From Candidatus Methanoplasma reticulitermitis (GTDB taxonomy: Archaea; Thermoplasmatota; Thermoplasmata; Methanomassiliicoccales; Methanomethylophilaceae): a DNA stretch of 8,596 nt. The translations under genes and the position numbers were made by a program. This document shows, piece by piece, positions 1 to 6,032 of this stretch. Position 1 is the stretch's first letter. The number at the start of each line of letters is the position of its first letter. The stretch lies in assembly GCA_031287135.1 (NCBI GenBank), contig JAITTK010000045.1, forward strand, positions 1 to 8,596. Direction: 5' to 3'. A model generated the notes under the pieces. That model made no database searches, was not told the origin of the DNA, and was given only the letters and a program-made list of their open reading frames with translations.

Positions 1-1567
1 AAAACACAAGTGTGTTCCTGTCTACGGCATTGCAGAGCCTGGATATTTTTTTCTCTATCCTTGTGACCATTGACGGATCACGGGTCATCTCCTCGTATCT
101 GGTGGTAACATCATCCACATACACCACGGATCTGTTCTCTTTGGGGAACGGGGACGGGTACGTCCTTGCCAGAGTGTCTTTCGGAAGCCCCATTATCTTG
201 TAGTACTGTTCAAGAGGCTGTAGCGTGCCTGACATATGTATTGTGCCTTTCTGCTCCTGCATGAACATTACGATATCGGAAGGATCTATGCATGCCGCGA
301 AAAGATACTCCCCGTTCTCTGAAGTCTTAACCGACCTGATATACCTGTCGTTGTCTGACATGACCCAGTCTCTGAGTGCGATTCCCAGGGCGTATATCTC
401 GGAGATGGAGTAATTTCCGTTATCGGCCATTGCATCCATGCGGTCCTCGCCCACTCTGATCATATCCTCTATGATCACGCTAAGATCGCTCCTGCCGATT
501 CCGAAACGTTTCATGATCATGTTTTCCACCGCGTCCTTCCCGAGCCTGAATTCTGTCTTCCCCAAAGATATGTTGTCGGTGGCCAGCTGTCTGACGGCAC
601 TCCTAAGATATCGTATAACATCCTCGACCCTGATGCCTTCGATCACCTCCGCAGTCTTCGTCGATGTGCACTCATCTATAGCAGATTCTATAGTACCGGA
701 GGTTATCGAGAAACTCTCTTGCTCCCTTGCGGCATCTATGAGATTGTGGGCTTCATCCACTATCAGCAGCAAAGGCACATCGTCTCCCCCGAGATTCGCA
801 ATGAAATTTGTCCTTATATCTTCAGATAGGATGTGGACGTATGGTGCCACAACAACATCCATCTCCTTCATCAGGATCTTCTTCATCTCATACGGACAGA
901 CGCCTAGTCTTTCGCAGTACGCATCCAACTCCGCGGATGTCGGGAATTCCTTCAGACAATAGTCGATGACGTTGTTTATCTCCGCTTTTGTCCTGTCGAA
1001 GAATCTGCATCCTCCGTGGGACCCGTTCAGACTCTTTTTCTTTCTCTCTTCGCACATAAGGGAAAGGACATTCGGCGGCATGTCATCCAAGCCCTCCTTC
1101 ATAAAAAGGGGGCATGATTTGTTCCTGCCGGTTATTATTATGCCGGACACCGGTCTGATCGTAGATACGGCCTTCAATTCCTTCATGACCTGATCGCTCT
1201 GCGATATTGTCCGTGTCAGATACACAATCTTCTTGCCTGTTCTCTTTGCATGCTCCAGTCCGGCCGCGAGGGATACTATCGTCTTACCCGTCCCGGTACC
1301 CGACTCGATGACGATGTGTCTCCCCTCATCTATCGCCCTTCTTATCTCGGCGATTATCTCAAGCTGCATCTCCCTCGGCTCATATGGCATGTAAGGGGCT
1401 TCCGGAATCTCTCCCTTCACCATCTTCTTCTGAGGTGGTTCGGCTGTCATAAACCTCATCAAGCCTTGTTCTGACGGCCTTGATGCCCTATGCCCGCATG
1501 TCACACATGTCTTCTGGTATGGAAAGATCATGGAACCGCAGTTGGGACAGAACGCATCATTATCCAT
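1..1567 (-). CDS. Iron-sulfur ATP-dependent DNA helicase, XPD/Rad3/DinG group, with N-terminal zinc ribbon (partial, C-terminus beyond the window)
   Basis: The frame is open from ATG at 1567 to the window edge, giving 522 residues. Residues 7-25 form a zinc ribbon (C7-P-N-C10 and C21-V-T-C24). Helicase core motifs follow: Walker A ESGTGTGKT (88-96), LTRT (117-120), DEAH (271-274, in IVDEAHN) and the motif-III-like MSGTL (445-449). Between Walker A and DEAH lie cysteines 152 (in GRNKSC), 172, 187 and 224 (in CPYE). This is where XPD-type superfamily 2 helicases hold their 4Fe-4S cluster, so the protein is expected to unwind DNA 5'-3' using ATP, in repair or replication. Motifs V and VI lie outside the window. 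The start is supported by a TATA box 29 bases upstream, implying leaderless translation. The zinc ribbon is not part of the standard XPD core. Family assignment is firm; the choice between XPD orthologue and DinG-like repair helicase is not. Confidence 0.93.
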   Translation of the reverse strand, partial: MDNDAFCPNCGSMIFPYQKTCVTCGHRASRPSEQGLMRFMTAEPPQKKMVKGEIPEAPYMPYEPREMQLEIIAEIRRAIDEGRHIVIESGTGTGKTIVSLAAGLEHAKRTGKKIVYLTRTISQSDQVMKELKAVSTIRPVSGIIITGRNKSCPLFMKEGLDDMPPNVLSLMCEERKKKSLNGSHGGCRFFDRTKAEINNVIDYCLKEFPTSAELDAYCERLGVCPYEMKKILMKEMDVVVAPYVHILSEDIRTNFIANLGGDDVPLLLIVDEAHNLIDAAREQESFSITSGTIESAIDECTSTKTAEVIEGIRVEDVIRYLRSAVRQLATDNISLGKTEFRLGKDAVENMIMKRFGIGRSDLSVIIEDMIRVGEDRMDAMADNGNYSISEIYALGIALRDWVMSDNDRYIRSVKTSENGEYLFAACIDPSDIVMFMQEQKGTIHMSGTLQPLEQYYKIMGLPKDTLARTYPSPFPKENRSVVYVDDVTTRYEEMTRDPSMVTRIEKKISRLCNAVDRNTLVF

Positions 1568-1592
1568 TGGATCAAGGTAAGACCGTGTCCCA

Positions 1593-1599
1593 TTTAATA
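1593..1599 (-). promoter_or_regulatory. TATA box of the helicase gene
   Basis: On the minus strand this reads TATTAAA, centred 29 bases upstream of the ATG at 1567. That places transcription initiation at or next to the start codon, so the mRNA would be leaderless. It lies in the 68-base gap after the TPR gene, where I see no clear T-rich terminator, so read-through from upstream is also possible. Confidence 0.6.
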
Positions 1600-1635
1600 C
1601 TGCTCCAGAGGGGTATCCGAATATGCAGAAAGTGA

Positions 1636-2568
1636 TCAGTTCTTACTCCGGTCGGCGTACTCTTTGATATACTCCTCCGCACCGTCCATATTCAGCATGA
1701 CTTCGCGCATCAGGTGCTCCTCCGCTTCCTTGACCTTGTTGATGGTCAGATATGCATTGGCTACATCCTGATGCAGCCTGACCAGAAGCTGTATGTCGTT
1801 GAGCTTGTTCATCGACATCAGTTCTTCCAGAAGCGATATCGCAGTCTTCCGGTCGGCGAAATACTGGTCGAGCAGACCTTTCTCCTGTTCTATGTCGCCT
1901 CTTGAGACGAACGGGAAAATCAATGACATCGGGTCCTCCAGCGAACCTTTTTCGATCAGACTGTACCCTGCATCTATCGCATCGGAGTAGAGTTCCAATG
2001 CCTGGTCGTCCATGTCCATGTCATACATGGCCTGAGCATTCAGGTTCAGCAACTCGACATATCTGTTCCTGGACCAGTCATCATCGTGTCCGGTGAGCAT
2101 CACATATAGTTTCTCAATGAAAGGGTGGGTCTCACCGGGATGTTCCGTGTCGATAAGATCCTCGCAGCAGTCCAGACATTTGTTTATTATCCTTTTACGG
2201 TCATAATATCTGGAATTCTCCCCGATCTCACTCAGACGCATAGATGCCGTGGCATAATCTTCCGCCATCTGATCGGGGTCTTCGGTCCTGCACAGCTCCC
2301 CCTTCAGAATGAATGCGCGGATGTATATGCCCGCATCTGCCGTTACGCCTTCGCGCTCCATCTCCCTGATCATCTCTATGGCATCGCAAAGATCGGATAT
2401 CGCCGAGGTGTAATATTCCATCATGGAAAGAACACTGCCTCTGTTTACCAGAGCATCCAGGAACTCTTCTTTGGAGCCTCCGGTTTCCTCCAACAGGTTG
2501 ACTCTGTTGTTGCAGTCCTCTAGTATCGCTTCGAGATGTTCATCGAATGACGGCATGCCTATGTTCAT
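1636..2568 (-). CDS. TPR-like helical-repeat protein of unknown function
   Basis: A 310-residue soluble protein, acidic and almost wholly alpha-helical in composition, with no signal peptide or membrane segment. At least four stretches resemble tetratricopeptide repeats. They lie near residues 38-72 (ALVNRG, then Y and SAISDL), 168-205 (LNLNAQAMY, then DQALELYSDAI), 216-250 (FVSRGDIEQ, then DRKTAISLLEEL) and 262-296 (VANAYLTI, then VKEAEEHL). TPR proteins act as binding scaffolds, and nothing here names the partner. There are two possible starts. ATG at 2568 has a weak AAGGA four bases before it. ATG at 2556 (residue 5) sits 28 bases from the TATA box, matching the leaderless spacing of the neighbours. 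The TGA stop lies 68 bases before the helicase start. Genes on both sides have different themes, so context does not help. Confidence 0.82.
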   Translation of the reverse strand: MNIGMPSFDEHLEAILEDCNNRVNLLEETGGSKEEFLDALVNRGSVLSMMEYYTSAISDLCDAIEMIREMEREGVTADAGIYIRAFILKGELCRTEDPDQMAEDYATASMRLSEIGENSRYYDRKRIINKCLDCCEDLIDTEHPGETHPFIEKLYVMLTGHDDDWSRNRYVELLNLNAQAMYDMDMDDQALELYSDAIDAGYSLIEKGSLEDPMSLIFPFVSRGDIEQEKGLLDQYFADRKTAISLLEELMSMNKLNDIQLLVRLHQDVANAYLTINKVKEAEEHLMREVMLNMDGAEEYIKEYADRSKN

Positions 2569-2580
2569 GCTGTCCTTTGA

Positions 2581-2590
2581 TTTAATATTT
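2581..2590 (-). promoter_or_regulatory. TATA box of the TPR-like gene
   Basis: The minus strand reads AAATATTAAA. Its core TATTAAA is identical to the helicase promoter core. The centre is about 16 bases from the ATG at 2568 but 28 from the ATG at 2556. Since archaeal initiation falls about 25-30 bases downstream of the TATA box, this favours the inner start. It lies in the 42-base gap after the DUF3784-type gene. Confidence 0.6.
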
Positions 2591-2610
2591 GAGCAACGGG
2601 CTCGCGGCGG

Positions 2611-3492
2611 TCATTCCGGATGGAGTCTGTCCCTGAGGTCCTCGAATAAACTGACGGTCTCATCGACGGATTCCTGATTGAATACCAGTATCTTTCCGTC
2701 ATTGGGTTCAAGCACTATATGGGTTCTCACACTCTTATATGACGCCAGAGTGTAATCCCCGAACTCATCGTTGTTGAAATTCCCGCTGAGGACCCTCGTA
2801 CCGCCGAAACCGCCTATGCGCATCCCGAGGTCCACATCATCCCTTATCACAACAGAGACGATATCATCATAATAGACGCGGGTGTCGACCATGGGTGCAT
2901 CCACACTGAGCTTTTCATCATCCAAATAAACATTCACATTGCCGGACCCGATGAAAAAGAAAACTACCACCAACACAACGGCAACGGTCACGGCCGAGAT
3001 GCCGGCTATTATCTTCAGATTCTTGCGTTCCTCCCCGGTCATCGGCGGAGGACTTTTCGCAGGGTCTTTCAGGTATGCTCCGCCATGATGGCGCATGGCA
3101 TACACCGAACATATTCCGACGGTGAAAGAAACTGTCAGGATCAACACTATCGTGGGGTGCGGAAGATAGAATATGGAGCAAAGCCCGGCCAAAAGGACCA
3201 GGGATGTTGCCAACACCAATTTCCCGACATCCCTGGACATCCTCTCCGCATCATAGTACTCCTGCCGCGATTTGGGCATGGTGTTGTATCCGGAGATCGC
3301 CCATTGCCCTTTCCCGGTAGCCCACATGTATGCCCCAGCCGCGGCCAGAGGCAACATTACGAACATCATAAGGACGACGAAGAGCGTCTTTGATGAGAAA
3401 GTATCCGTGATCAGAGCGGCGGCGGCTACGGCCGCGGGTATCACGAAGGATGCGGACATCAATGCCGCGATCAGTTTCCTGTCATTTTCCAT
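2611..3492 (-). CDS. DUF3784-type membrane protein with C-terminal PH-like domain
   Basis: A 293-residue protein with about five hydrophobic segments: residues 8-29, 36-58, 90-110, 113-133 and 159-182. The stretch W64 to Y80 includes SGYNTMPK, the DUF3784 signature (xGYNTMSK-like) that follows the second helix in that family of uncharacterised bacterial and archaeal membrane proteins. Residues 134-158 form a basic, proline-rich loop. After the last helix, residues 185-293 form a soluble beta-rich domain (YYDDIVSVVIRDDVDLG, then GNFNNDEFGDY and ending in an amphipathic helix, VSLFEDLRDRL), which resembles bacterial PH-like domains. The start at 3492 is preferred over the longer frame reaching 3702. 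The extension overlaps the neighbouring gene and has no membrane-protein character, and a TATA box lies 26 bases before 3492. Function is unknown; the family is fairly secure. Confidence 0.85.
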   Translation of the reverse strand: MENDRKLIAALMSASFVIPAAVAAAALITDTFSSKTLFVVLMMFVMLPLAAAGAYMWATGKGQWAISGYNTMPKSRQEYYDAERMSRDVGKLVLATSLVLLAGLCSIFYLPHPTIVLILTVSFTVGICSVYAMRHHGGAYLKDPAKSPPPMTGEERKNLKIIAGISAVTVAVVLVVVFFFIGSGNVNVYLDDEKLSVDAPMVDTRVYYDDIVSVVIRDDVDLGMRIGGFGGTRVLSGNFNNDEFGDYTLASYKSVRTHIVLEPNDGKILVFNQESVDETVSLFEDLRDRLHPE

Positions 3493-3515
3493 GGTGGCCA
3501 GTATAATGGAACAGG

Positions 3516-3521
3516 ATAAAT
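3516..3521 (-). promoter_or_regulatory. TATA box of the DUF3784-type gene
   Basis: The minus strand reads ATTTAT after a purine-rich AAAGG that could serve as the TFB recognition element. It is centred about 26 bases from the ATG at 3492, again a leaderless arrangement. It begins three bases after the TAA stop (3525-3527) of the upstream membrane-protein gene, so the promoter is squeezed into a 32-base gap. A second AT-rich word, ATTATA, at about 3502-3507 is too close to the start to be used. Confidence 0.5.
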
Positions 3522-3524
3522 CCT

Positions 3525-3983
3525 TTACTGGATGCCGGCAGCGGATTCCGACCTCATCCGTATACGCGCCCGGGCGAGGAACGCATTGACCATTGAGCTG
3601 TATATGAGCATTGCAGTAATGATCGTAATCCCCGTAATTGATGGTATCACGTCTGCCGCATACAATGCCAAGCACAGTGCGGCGACTGGTGCGGGGACCC
3701 ATATCGCGATGCGGGCTGCTATGCGCAGTGAATTTCCATGCAGAGCGTCACCCCACCGAGACATGTGTATCCACGCAGAAACCGCGCATACTCCTGCCGC
3801 CCCCGATACCACAAGGTATTGGCTGAAAGTTTTCCTTGAAAGGAGAGAATGTACCGCATCCAAGTCCATGCTCTGCAAAGCCCCCGATAACTCATTATGT
3901 TCATGGATACCGAGCAGTATACCCCCGATGAGCACAGATGCCGGGATCAGAAGCAATAAAAGATGCTGCTTTTCTCTCTCCAT
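3525..3983 (-). CDS. Small four-helix membrane protein of unknown function (paralogue A)
   Basis: A 152-residue protein with hydrophobic segments at about 8-26, 56-73, 92-114 and 118-139, and a basic tail (RARIRMR) suggesting a cytoplasmic C-terminus. I recognise no named family. Residues 39-51, MDLDAVHSLLSRK, match the N-terminus of the next gene upstream (MDVDAIRDLISDK). Residues 91-99, RIAIWVPAP, match RLALWVPVP in the same protein. The two are probably diverged paralogues. The start at 3983 is chosen over the longer frame to 4064 because an ATATATT box lies 26 bases before it. The longer version would add a polar stretch that spans this promoter. A start at residue 39 (3869) would align exactly with the paralogue's first residue but would lose the first helix and has only a weak upstream TATA. 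Confidence 0.78.
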   Translation of the reverse strand: MEREKQHLLLLLIPASVLIGGILLGIHEHNELSGALQSMDLDAVHSLLSRKTFSQYLVVSGAAGVCAVSAWIHMSRWGDALHGNSLRIAARIAIWVPAPVAALCLALYAADVIPSITGITIITAMLIYSSMVNAFLARARIRMRSESAAGIQ

Positions 3984-4005
3984 ACTGATGCATATAGGTA
4001 CCCGG

Positions 4006-4012
4006 ATATATT
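4006..4012 (-). promoter_or_regulatory. TATA box of membrane-protein gene A
   Basis: AATATAT on the minus strand, centred 26 bases from the ATG at 3983. It is one of the strongest TATA matches in the window. Its position inside the alternative longer reading frame (start 4064) argues against that longer start. Confidence 0.6.
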
Positions 4013-4123
4013 GTTTATTATCTGTGTCCGGATTATGACCGCTCCGTCTTGTACGGGCAGTCATACAACCCCCATGTGATTCTTGCAGAGCCGACGCTCC
4101 GCGGTCATCAGAGGTTTGGCCGA

Positions 4124-4609
4124 TCAGTCATTGTCGGGACGGTCGGACTGTGTCTCGTACTCCGCCGGAGATGTCTCCCTTTGTTTCATGAAGATGAAGA
4201 CCACGGCGGCACAGTACACAGCAAGTGCTATGACCTTCACTATCGAATCCGTGGCAAAGGATATGGCACCTGCCTTGAAGAGTACAAACCCGAGGATCAC
4301 GATCGGTACCGGGACCCACAATGCGAGACGGAACAGGAGCTCTTTGAACTGCATGTTCAGAATCAGCTTCGCCTCCCCGTCGGCCTCGTCCCTGAATACG
4401 TTCCTGTTCCTTTCCATGTATGTCTCGCCGATGAATATGATTATCACAGCGAACGCCAGGAAGATCATCGTCCACGTTGCGTCCCTTCTTATGATATCCA
4501 GAACATTGAGTACCAGAGCAACCACTATCACGACAAGCGCTATCGGCAGAAGGATCCTGCCGAGTTTCTCTTTATCCGAAATTAAATCCCGGATCGCATC
4601 CACATCCAT
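4124..4609 (-). CDS. Small four-helix membrane protein of unknown function (paralogue B)
   Basis: A 161-residue protein with hydrophobic segments at about 18-40, 46-64, 95-116 and 122-143, a charged loop at 66-92 between helices 2 and 3, and a hydrophilic tail rich in Glu, Ser and Asp. I do not recognise the family. The N-terminal amphipathic stretch MDVDAIRDLISDK (1-13) and RLALWVPVP (94-102) are shared with the next gene downstream on this strand, supporting common descent. The start at 4609 is supported by a TATA box about 26 bases upstream. It is transcribed divergently from the pyridoxamine kinase operon. A gap of 140 bases separates it from paralogue A, and I see no gene in that gap. 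Several long frames on the opposite strand are shadows. Confidence 0.8.
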   Translation of the reverse strand: MDVDAIRDLISDKEKLGRILLPIALVVIVVALVLNVLDIIRRDATWTMIFLAFAVIIIFIGETYMERNRNVFRDEADGEAKLILNMQFKELLFRLALWVPVPIVILGFVLFKAGAISFATDSIVKVIALAVYCAAVVFIFMKQRETSPAEYETQSDRPDND

Positions 4610-4627
4610 ATGTACTAATGAGTGGGA

Positions 4628-4638
4628 TATTATTTATT
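4628..4638 (-). promoter_or_regulatory. TATA box of membrane-protein gene B (left arm of a divergent promoter)
   Basis: AATAAATAATA on the minus strand, centred about 24-27 bases from the ATG at 4609. It shares the 83-base intergenic region 4610-4692 with the rightward promoter of the kinase operon. Its centre lies about 35 bases from the other TATA box, with the presumed TFB sites facing each other in between (4639-4663). A regulator bound there could affect both directions. Confidence 0.6.
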
Positions 4639-4663
4639 GGTTTTCGGAGATCGAACAATAATC

Positions 4664-4673
4664 TATTATTATA
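4664..4673 (+). promoter_or_regulatory. TATA box of the pdxK-GNAT-ygiQ-peptidase operon (right arm of a divergent promoter)
   Basis: TATTATTATA, centred about 25 bases before the ATG at 4693. This supports leaderless translation of the kinase and decides its start, because the frame is open further upstream to 4618 across this promoter. It is the only promoter I can place before the four-gene operon. Confidence 0.6.
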
Positions 4674-4692
4674 CACAGCCGTTATCGGTCGC

Positions 4693-5547
4693 ATGTCCAA
4701 GAAGAGGGTCCTCGCGATACATGACATATCCTGCTTCGGAAAATGCTCGCTGACGGTGGCAATTCCGATAATATCCGCCTCAGGAACGGAGTGTGCCGTG
4801 ATGCCCACGGCCGTCCTATCCACCCACACCGGGGGTTTCACGGGGTACACATACAGGGATCTGACGGATGACCTCATGCCCATAACGGAACACTGGAAGA
4901 CTCTCGACATAGGTTTCGATTCGATATACACCGGATTCCTGGGTTCCTTCGAGCAGATAGGGATCGTATCAAAGATAATAGACGACCTCCGCCTTGAAGA
5001 TACGATCATCGTCATCGATCCGGTGATGGCGGATAACGGGGTGCTGTACCCGATATTCGGCGAAGACTTCCCCGGAGAGATGAGAAAACTCTGCGGGAAG
5101 GCAGACGTCATCCTCCCGAACATAACGGAAGCGGCTATGCTCCTCGGCGAAGAGTATGTAACCGGGCCTTACACGGAAGAGTATATAGAGGGGCTCCTGA
5201 AAAGACTCGGGACGATAGGCGCAAAGAACATCATCCTCACCGGCGTGCATTTCAACAGCGGACATCTGGGCGCTGCGGCATATGATGTGAGGACGGGGGC
5301 GGTGTCTTACTCGTTCCATGAGACCATACCCGGATACTACCATGGGACCGGCGATGTGTTCGGCTCGGTGATAGTAGCTTCGCTGATGAACGGACTGGAT
5401 CTCGAAAGGGCAAACGGTATAGCGGTGGACTTCACCGCGGAGAGCATACTCAGGACCAGGAATGCCGGCACCGATGTCAGATTCGGAGTGGATTTCGAGA
5501 CCGGATTGGGTAAATTGATAGATCAGATAAGGGAAGGCCGAGAATGA
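4693..5547 (+). CDS. pdxK: Pyridoxamine/pyridoxal kinase (PfkB/ribokinase-like)
   Basis: A 284-residue cytosolic kinase that phosphorylates the 5'-hydroxyl of pyridoxamine or pyridoxal in salvage of vitamin B6 to PLP. The substrate-binding N-terminus reads HDISCFGKCSLT (10-21), typical of the pyridoxamine kinase branch. It continues with MPTAVLSTHTGGF (37-49). DPVMADNG (109-116) matches the conserved DPVMGDxG motif, and HGTGDVFGS (217-225) holds the anion hole and catalytic base D221. The length fits the family. The start at 4693 is chosen over 4618 because homology begins there and the TATA box lies just upstream. The gene overlaps the next by ATGA. This kinase type is commonest in bacteria such as gut Clostridia, so acquisition by transfer is plausible but unproved. 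Family assignment is firm; substrate preference is inferred. Confidence 0.93.
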   Translation: MSKKRVLAIHDISCFGKCSLTVAIPIISASGTECAVMPTAVLSTHTGGFTGYTYRDLTDDLMPITEHWKTLDIGFDSIYTGFLGSFEQIGIVSKIIDDLRLEDTIIVIDPVMADNGVLYPIFGEDFPGEMRKLCGKADVILPNITEAAMLLGEEYVTGPYTEEYIEGLLKRLGTIGAKNIILTGVHFNSGHLGAAAYDVRTGAVSYSFHETIPGYYHGTGDVFGSVIVASLMNGLDLERANGIAVDFTAESILRTRNAGTDVRFGVDFETGLGKLIDQIREGRE

Positions 5548-6023
5548 ACTTCTGCGAGACCGATGAGGCCAAAGAACTGGCGGACCTCGCCAGGGATATC
5601 TGGATGGGTTATTTCCCGTCGATCATAGGAAGTGATGCTACCAGGTACATATTGGACATGATACAGTCCGAGGATGCGATAAAACAGCAGATGAACGACG
5701 GCTACATCTATTTTTTCATAACCGAAAACGGGAAGAGGGCAGGATACCTGTGCATACGCCCGGACGGCGATTCTCTTTTTTTAAGCAAGATCTATCTGTC
5801 CGATGGGTTCAGAGGCAGAGGCCTCGGATCAAAGACCTTGGACGAGGTCCTTAGAAGAGGTAAGGAACTTAGAGCGAAGAGAGTGTTCCTCAGAGTGAAT
5901 AAGCAGAATTCGCCTGCTATCGGCATTTACAAACATAAAGGGTTCATAATAGTCGGTGAAGAGAAACAGGATATAGGCAACGGTTTCTTCATGGATGATT
6001 ATACAATGGAATACCGTTTTTGA
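5544..6023 (+). CDS. GNAT-family N-acetyltransferase
   Basis: A 159-residue single-domain protein predicted to transfer an acetyl group from acetyl-CoA to an amine; the substrate is unknown. Strand beta-4 (SLFLSKIYLS, 77-86) leads into the acetyl-CoA loop R90-GRGLG95, the Q/R-x-x-G-x-G/A motif of the fold. Later N119, N122, Y129 and GF at 133-134 (in IGIYKHKGF) form the usual C-terminal signature. The ending IGNGFFMDDYTME resembles GNATs annotated in gut Firmicutes. The ATG lies inside the kinase stop (ATGA), so translation is probably coupled. Two T-runs occur in the coding strand, T6 at 5711-5716 and T7 at 5776-5782. Shared operon membership does not by itself show that it acts on B6 compounds. 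Confidence 0.9.
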   Translation: MNFCETDEAKELADLARDIWMGYFPSIIGSDATRYILDMIQSEDAIKQQMNDGYIYFFITENGKRAGYLCIRPDGDSLFLSKIYLSDGFRGRGLGSKTLDEVLRRGKELRAKRVFLRVNKQNSPAIGIYKHKGFIIVGEEKQDIGNGFFMDDYTMEYRF

Positions 6024-6029
6024 GAGGTG
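6022..6029 (+). promoter_or_regulatory. Shine-Dalgarno of ygiQ, deciding the ATG start
   Basis: GAGAGGTG matches the GGAGGTG core expected opposite the 16S rRNA 3' end and ends three bases before the ATG at 6033. The in-frame GTG at 6027 lies inside this element, so it is better read as part of the ribosome site than as a start codon. It overlaps the acetyltransferase stop (6021-6023). Confidence 0.55.
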
Positions 6030-6032
6030 CCG

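Noticed and set aside
438..962. Plus-strand open frame of 174 codons
   Set aside because: It is antisense to the helicase, whose FeS and DEAH regions are read across the same bases.
2125..2523. Plus-strand open frame of 132 codons
   Set aside because: It is antisense to the TPR-like gene, with no domain or start signals.
2591..2610. Short hairpin GAGC-CCGTT-GCTC after the DUF3784-type gene as a terminator
   Set aside because: The stem is only four pairs and no T-run follows on the minus strand.
3493..3702. N-terminal extension of the DUF3784-type gene by 70 codons
   Set aside because: It overlaps the membrane-protein A gene, contains the TATA box at 3516-3521, and its peptide is polar and unlike the family's N-terminus.
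3984..4064. N-terminal extension of membrane protein A by 27 codons
   Set aside because: The ATATATT promoter lies within it at leaderless distance from the ATG at 3983.
4035..4108. Inverted repeat ATGACCGC (4035-4042) and GCGGTCAT (4101-4108) in the 140-base gap between the paralogue genes
   Set aside because: The eight-base arms are 58 bases apart and do not extend, there is no T-run after them, and chance is a sufficient explanation.
4049..4661. Two long plus-strand open frames of 178 and 192 codons
   Set aside because: They lie antisense to membrane protein B, have no recognisable domain, and the minus-strand protein has clear helices and a promoter.
4618..4692. N-terminal extension of the pyridoxamine kinase by 25 codons
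   Set aside because: Family similarity starts at MSKKRVLAIHD, and the extension spans both TATA boxes of the divergent promoter.
6027..6032. GTG start for ygiQ at 6027
   Set aside because: The GTG is part of the Shine-Dalgarno element, and MFIPTT from the ATG at 6033 fits the family start.
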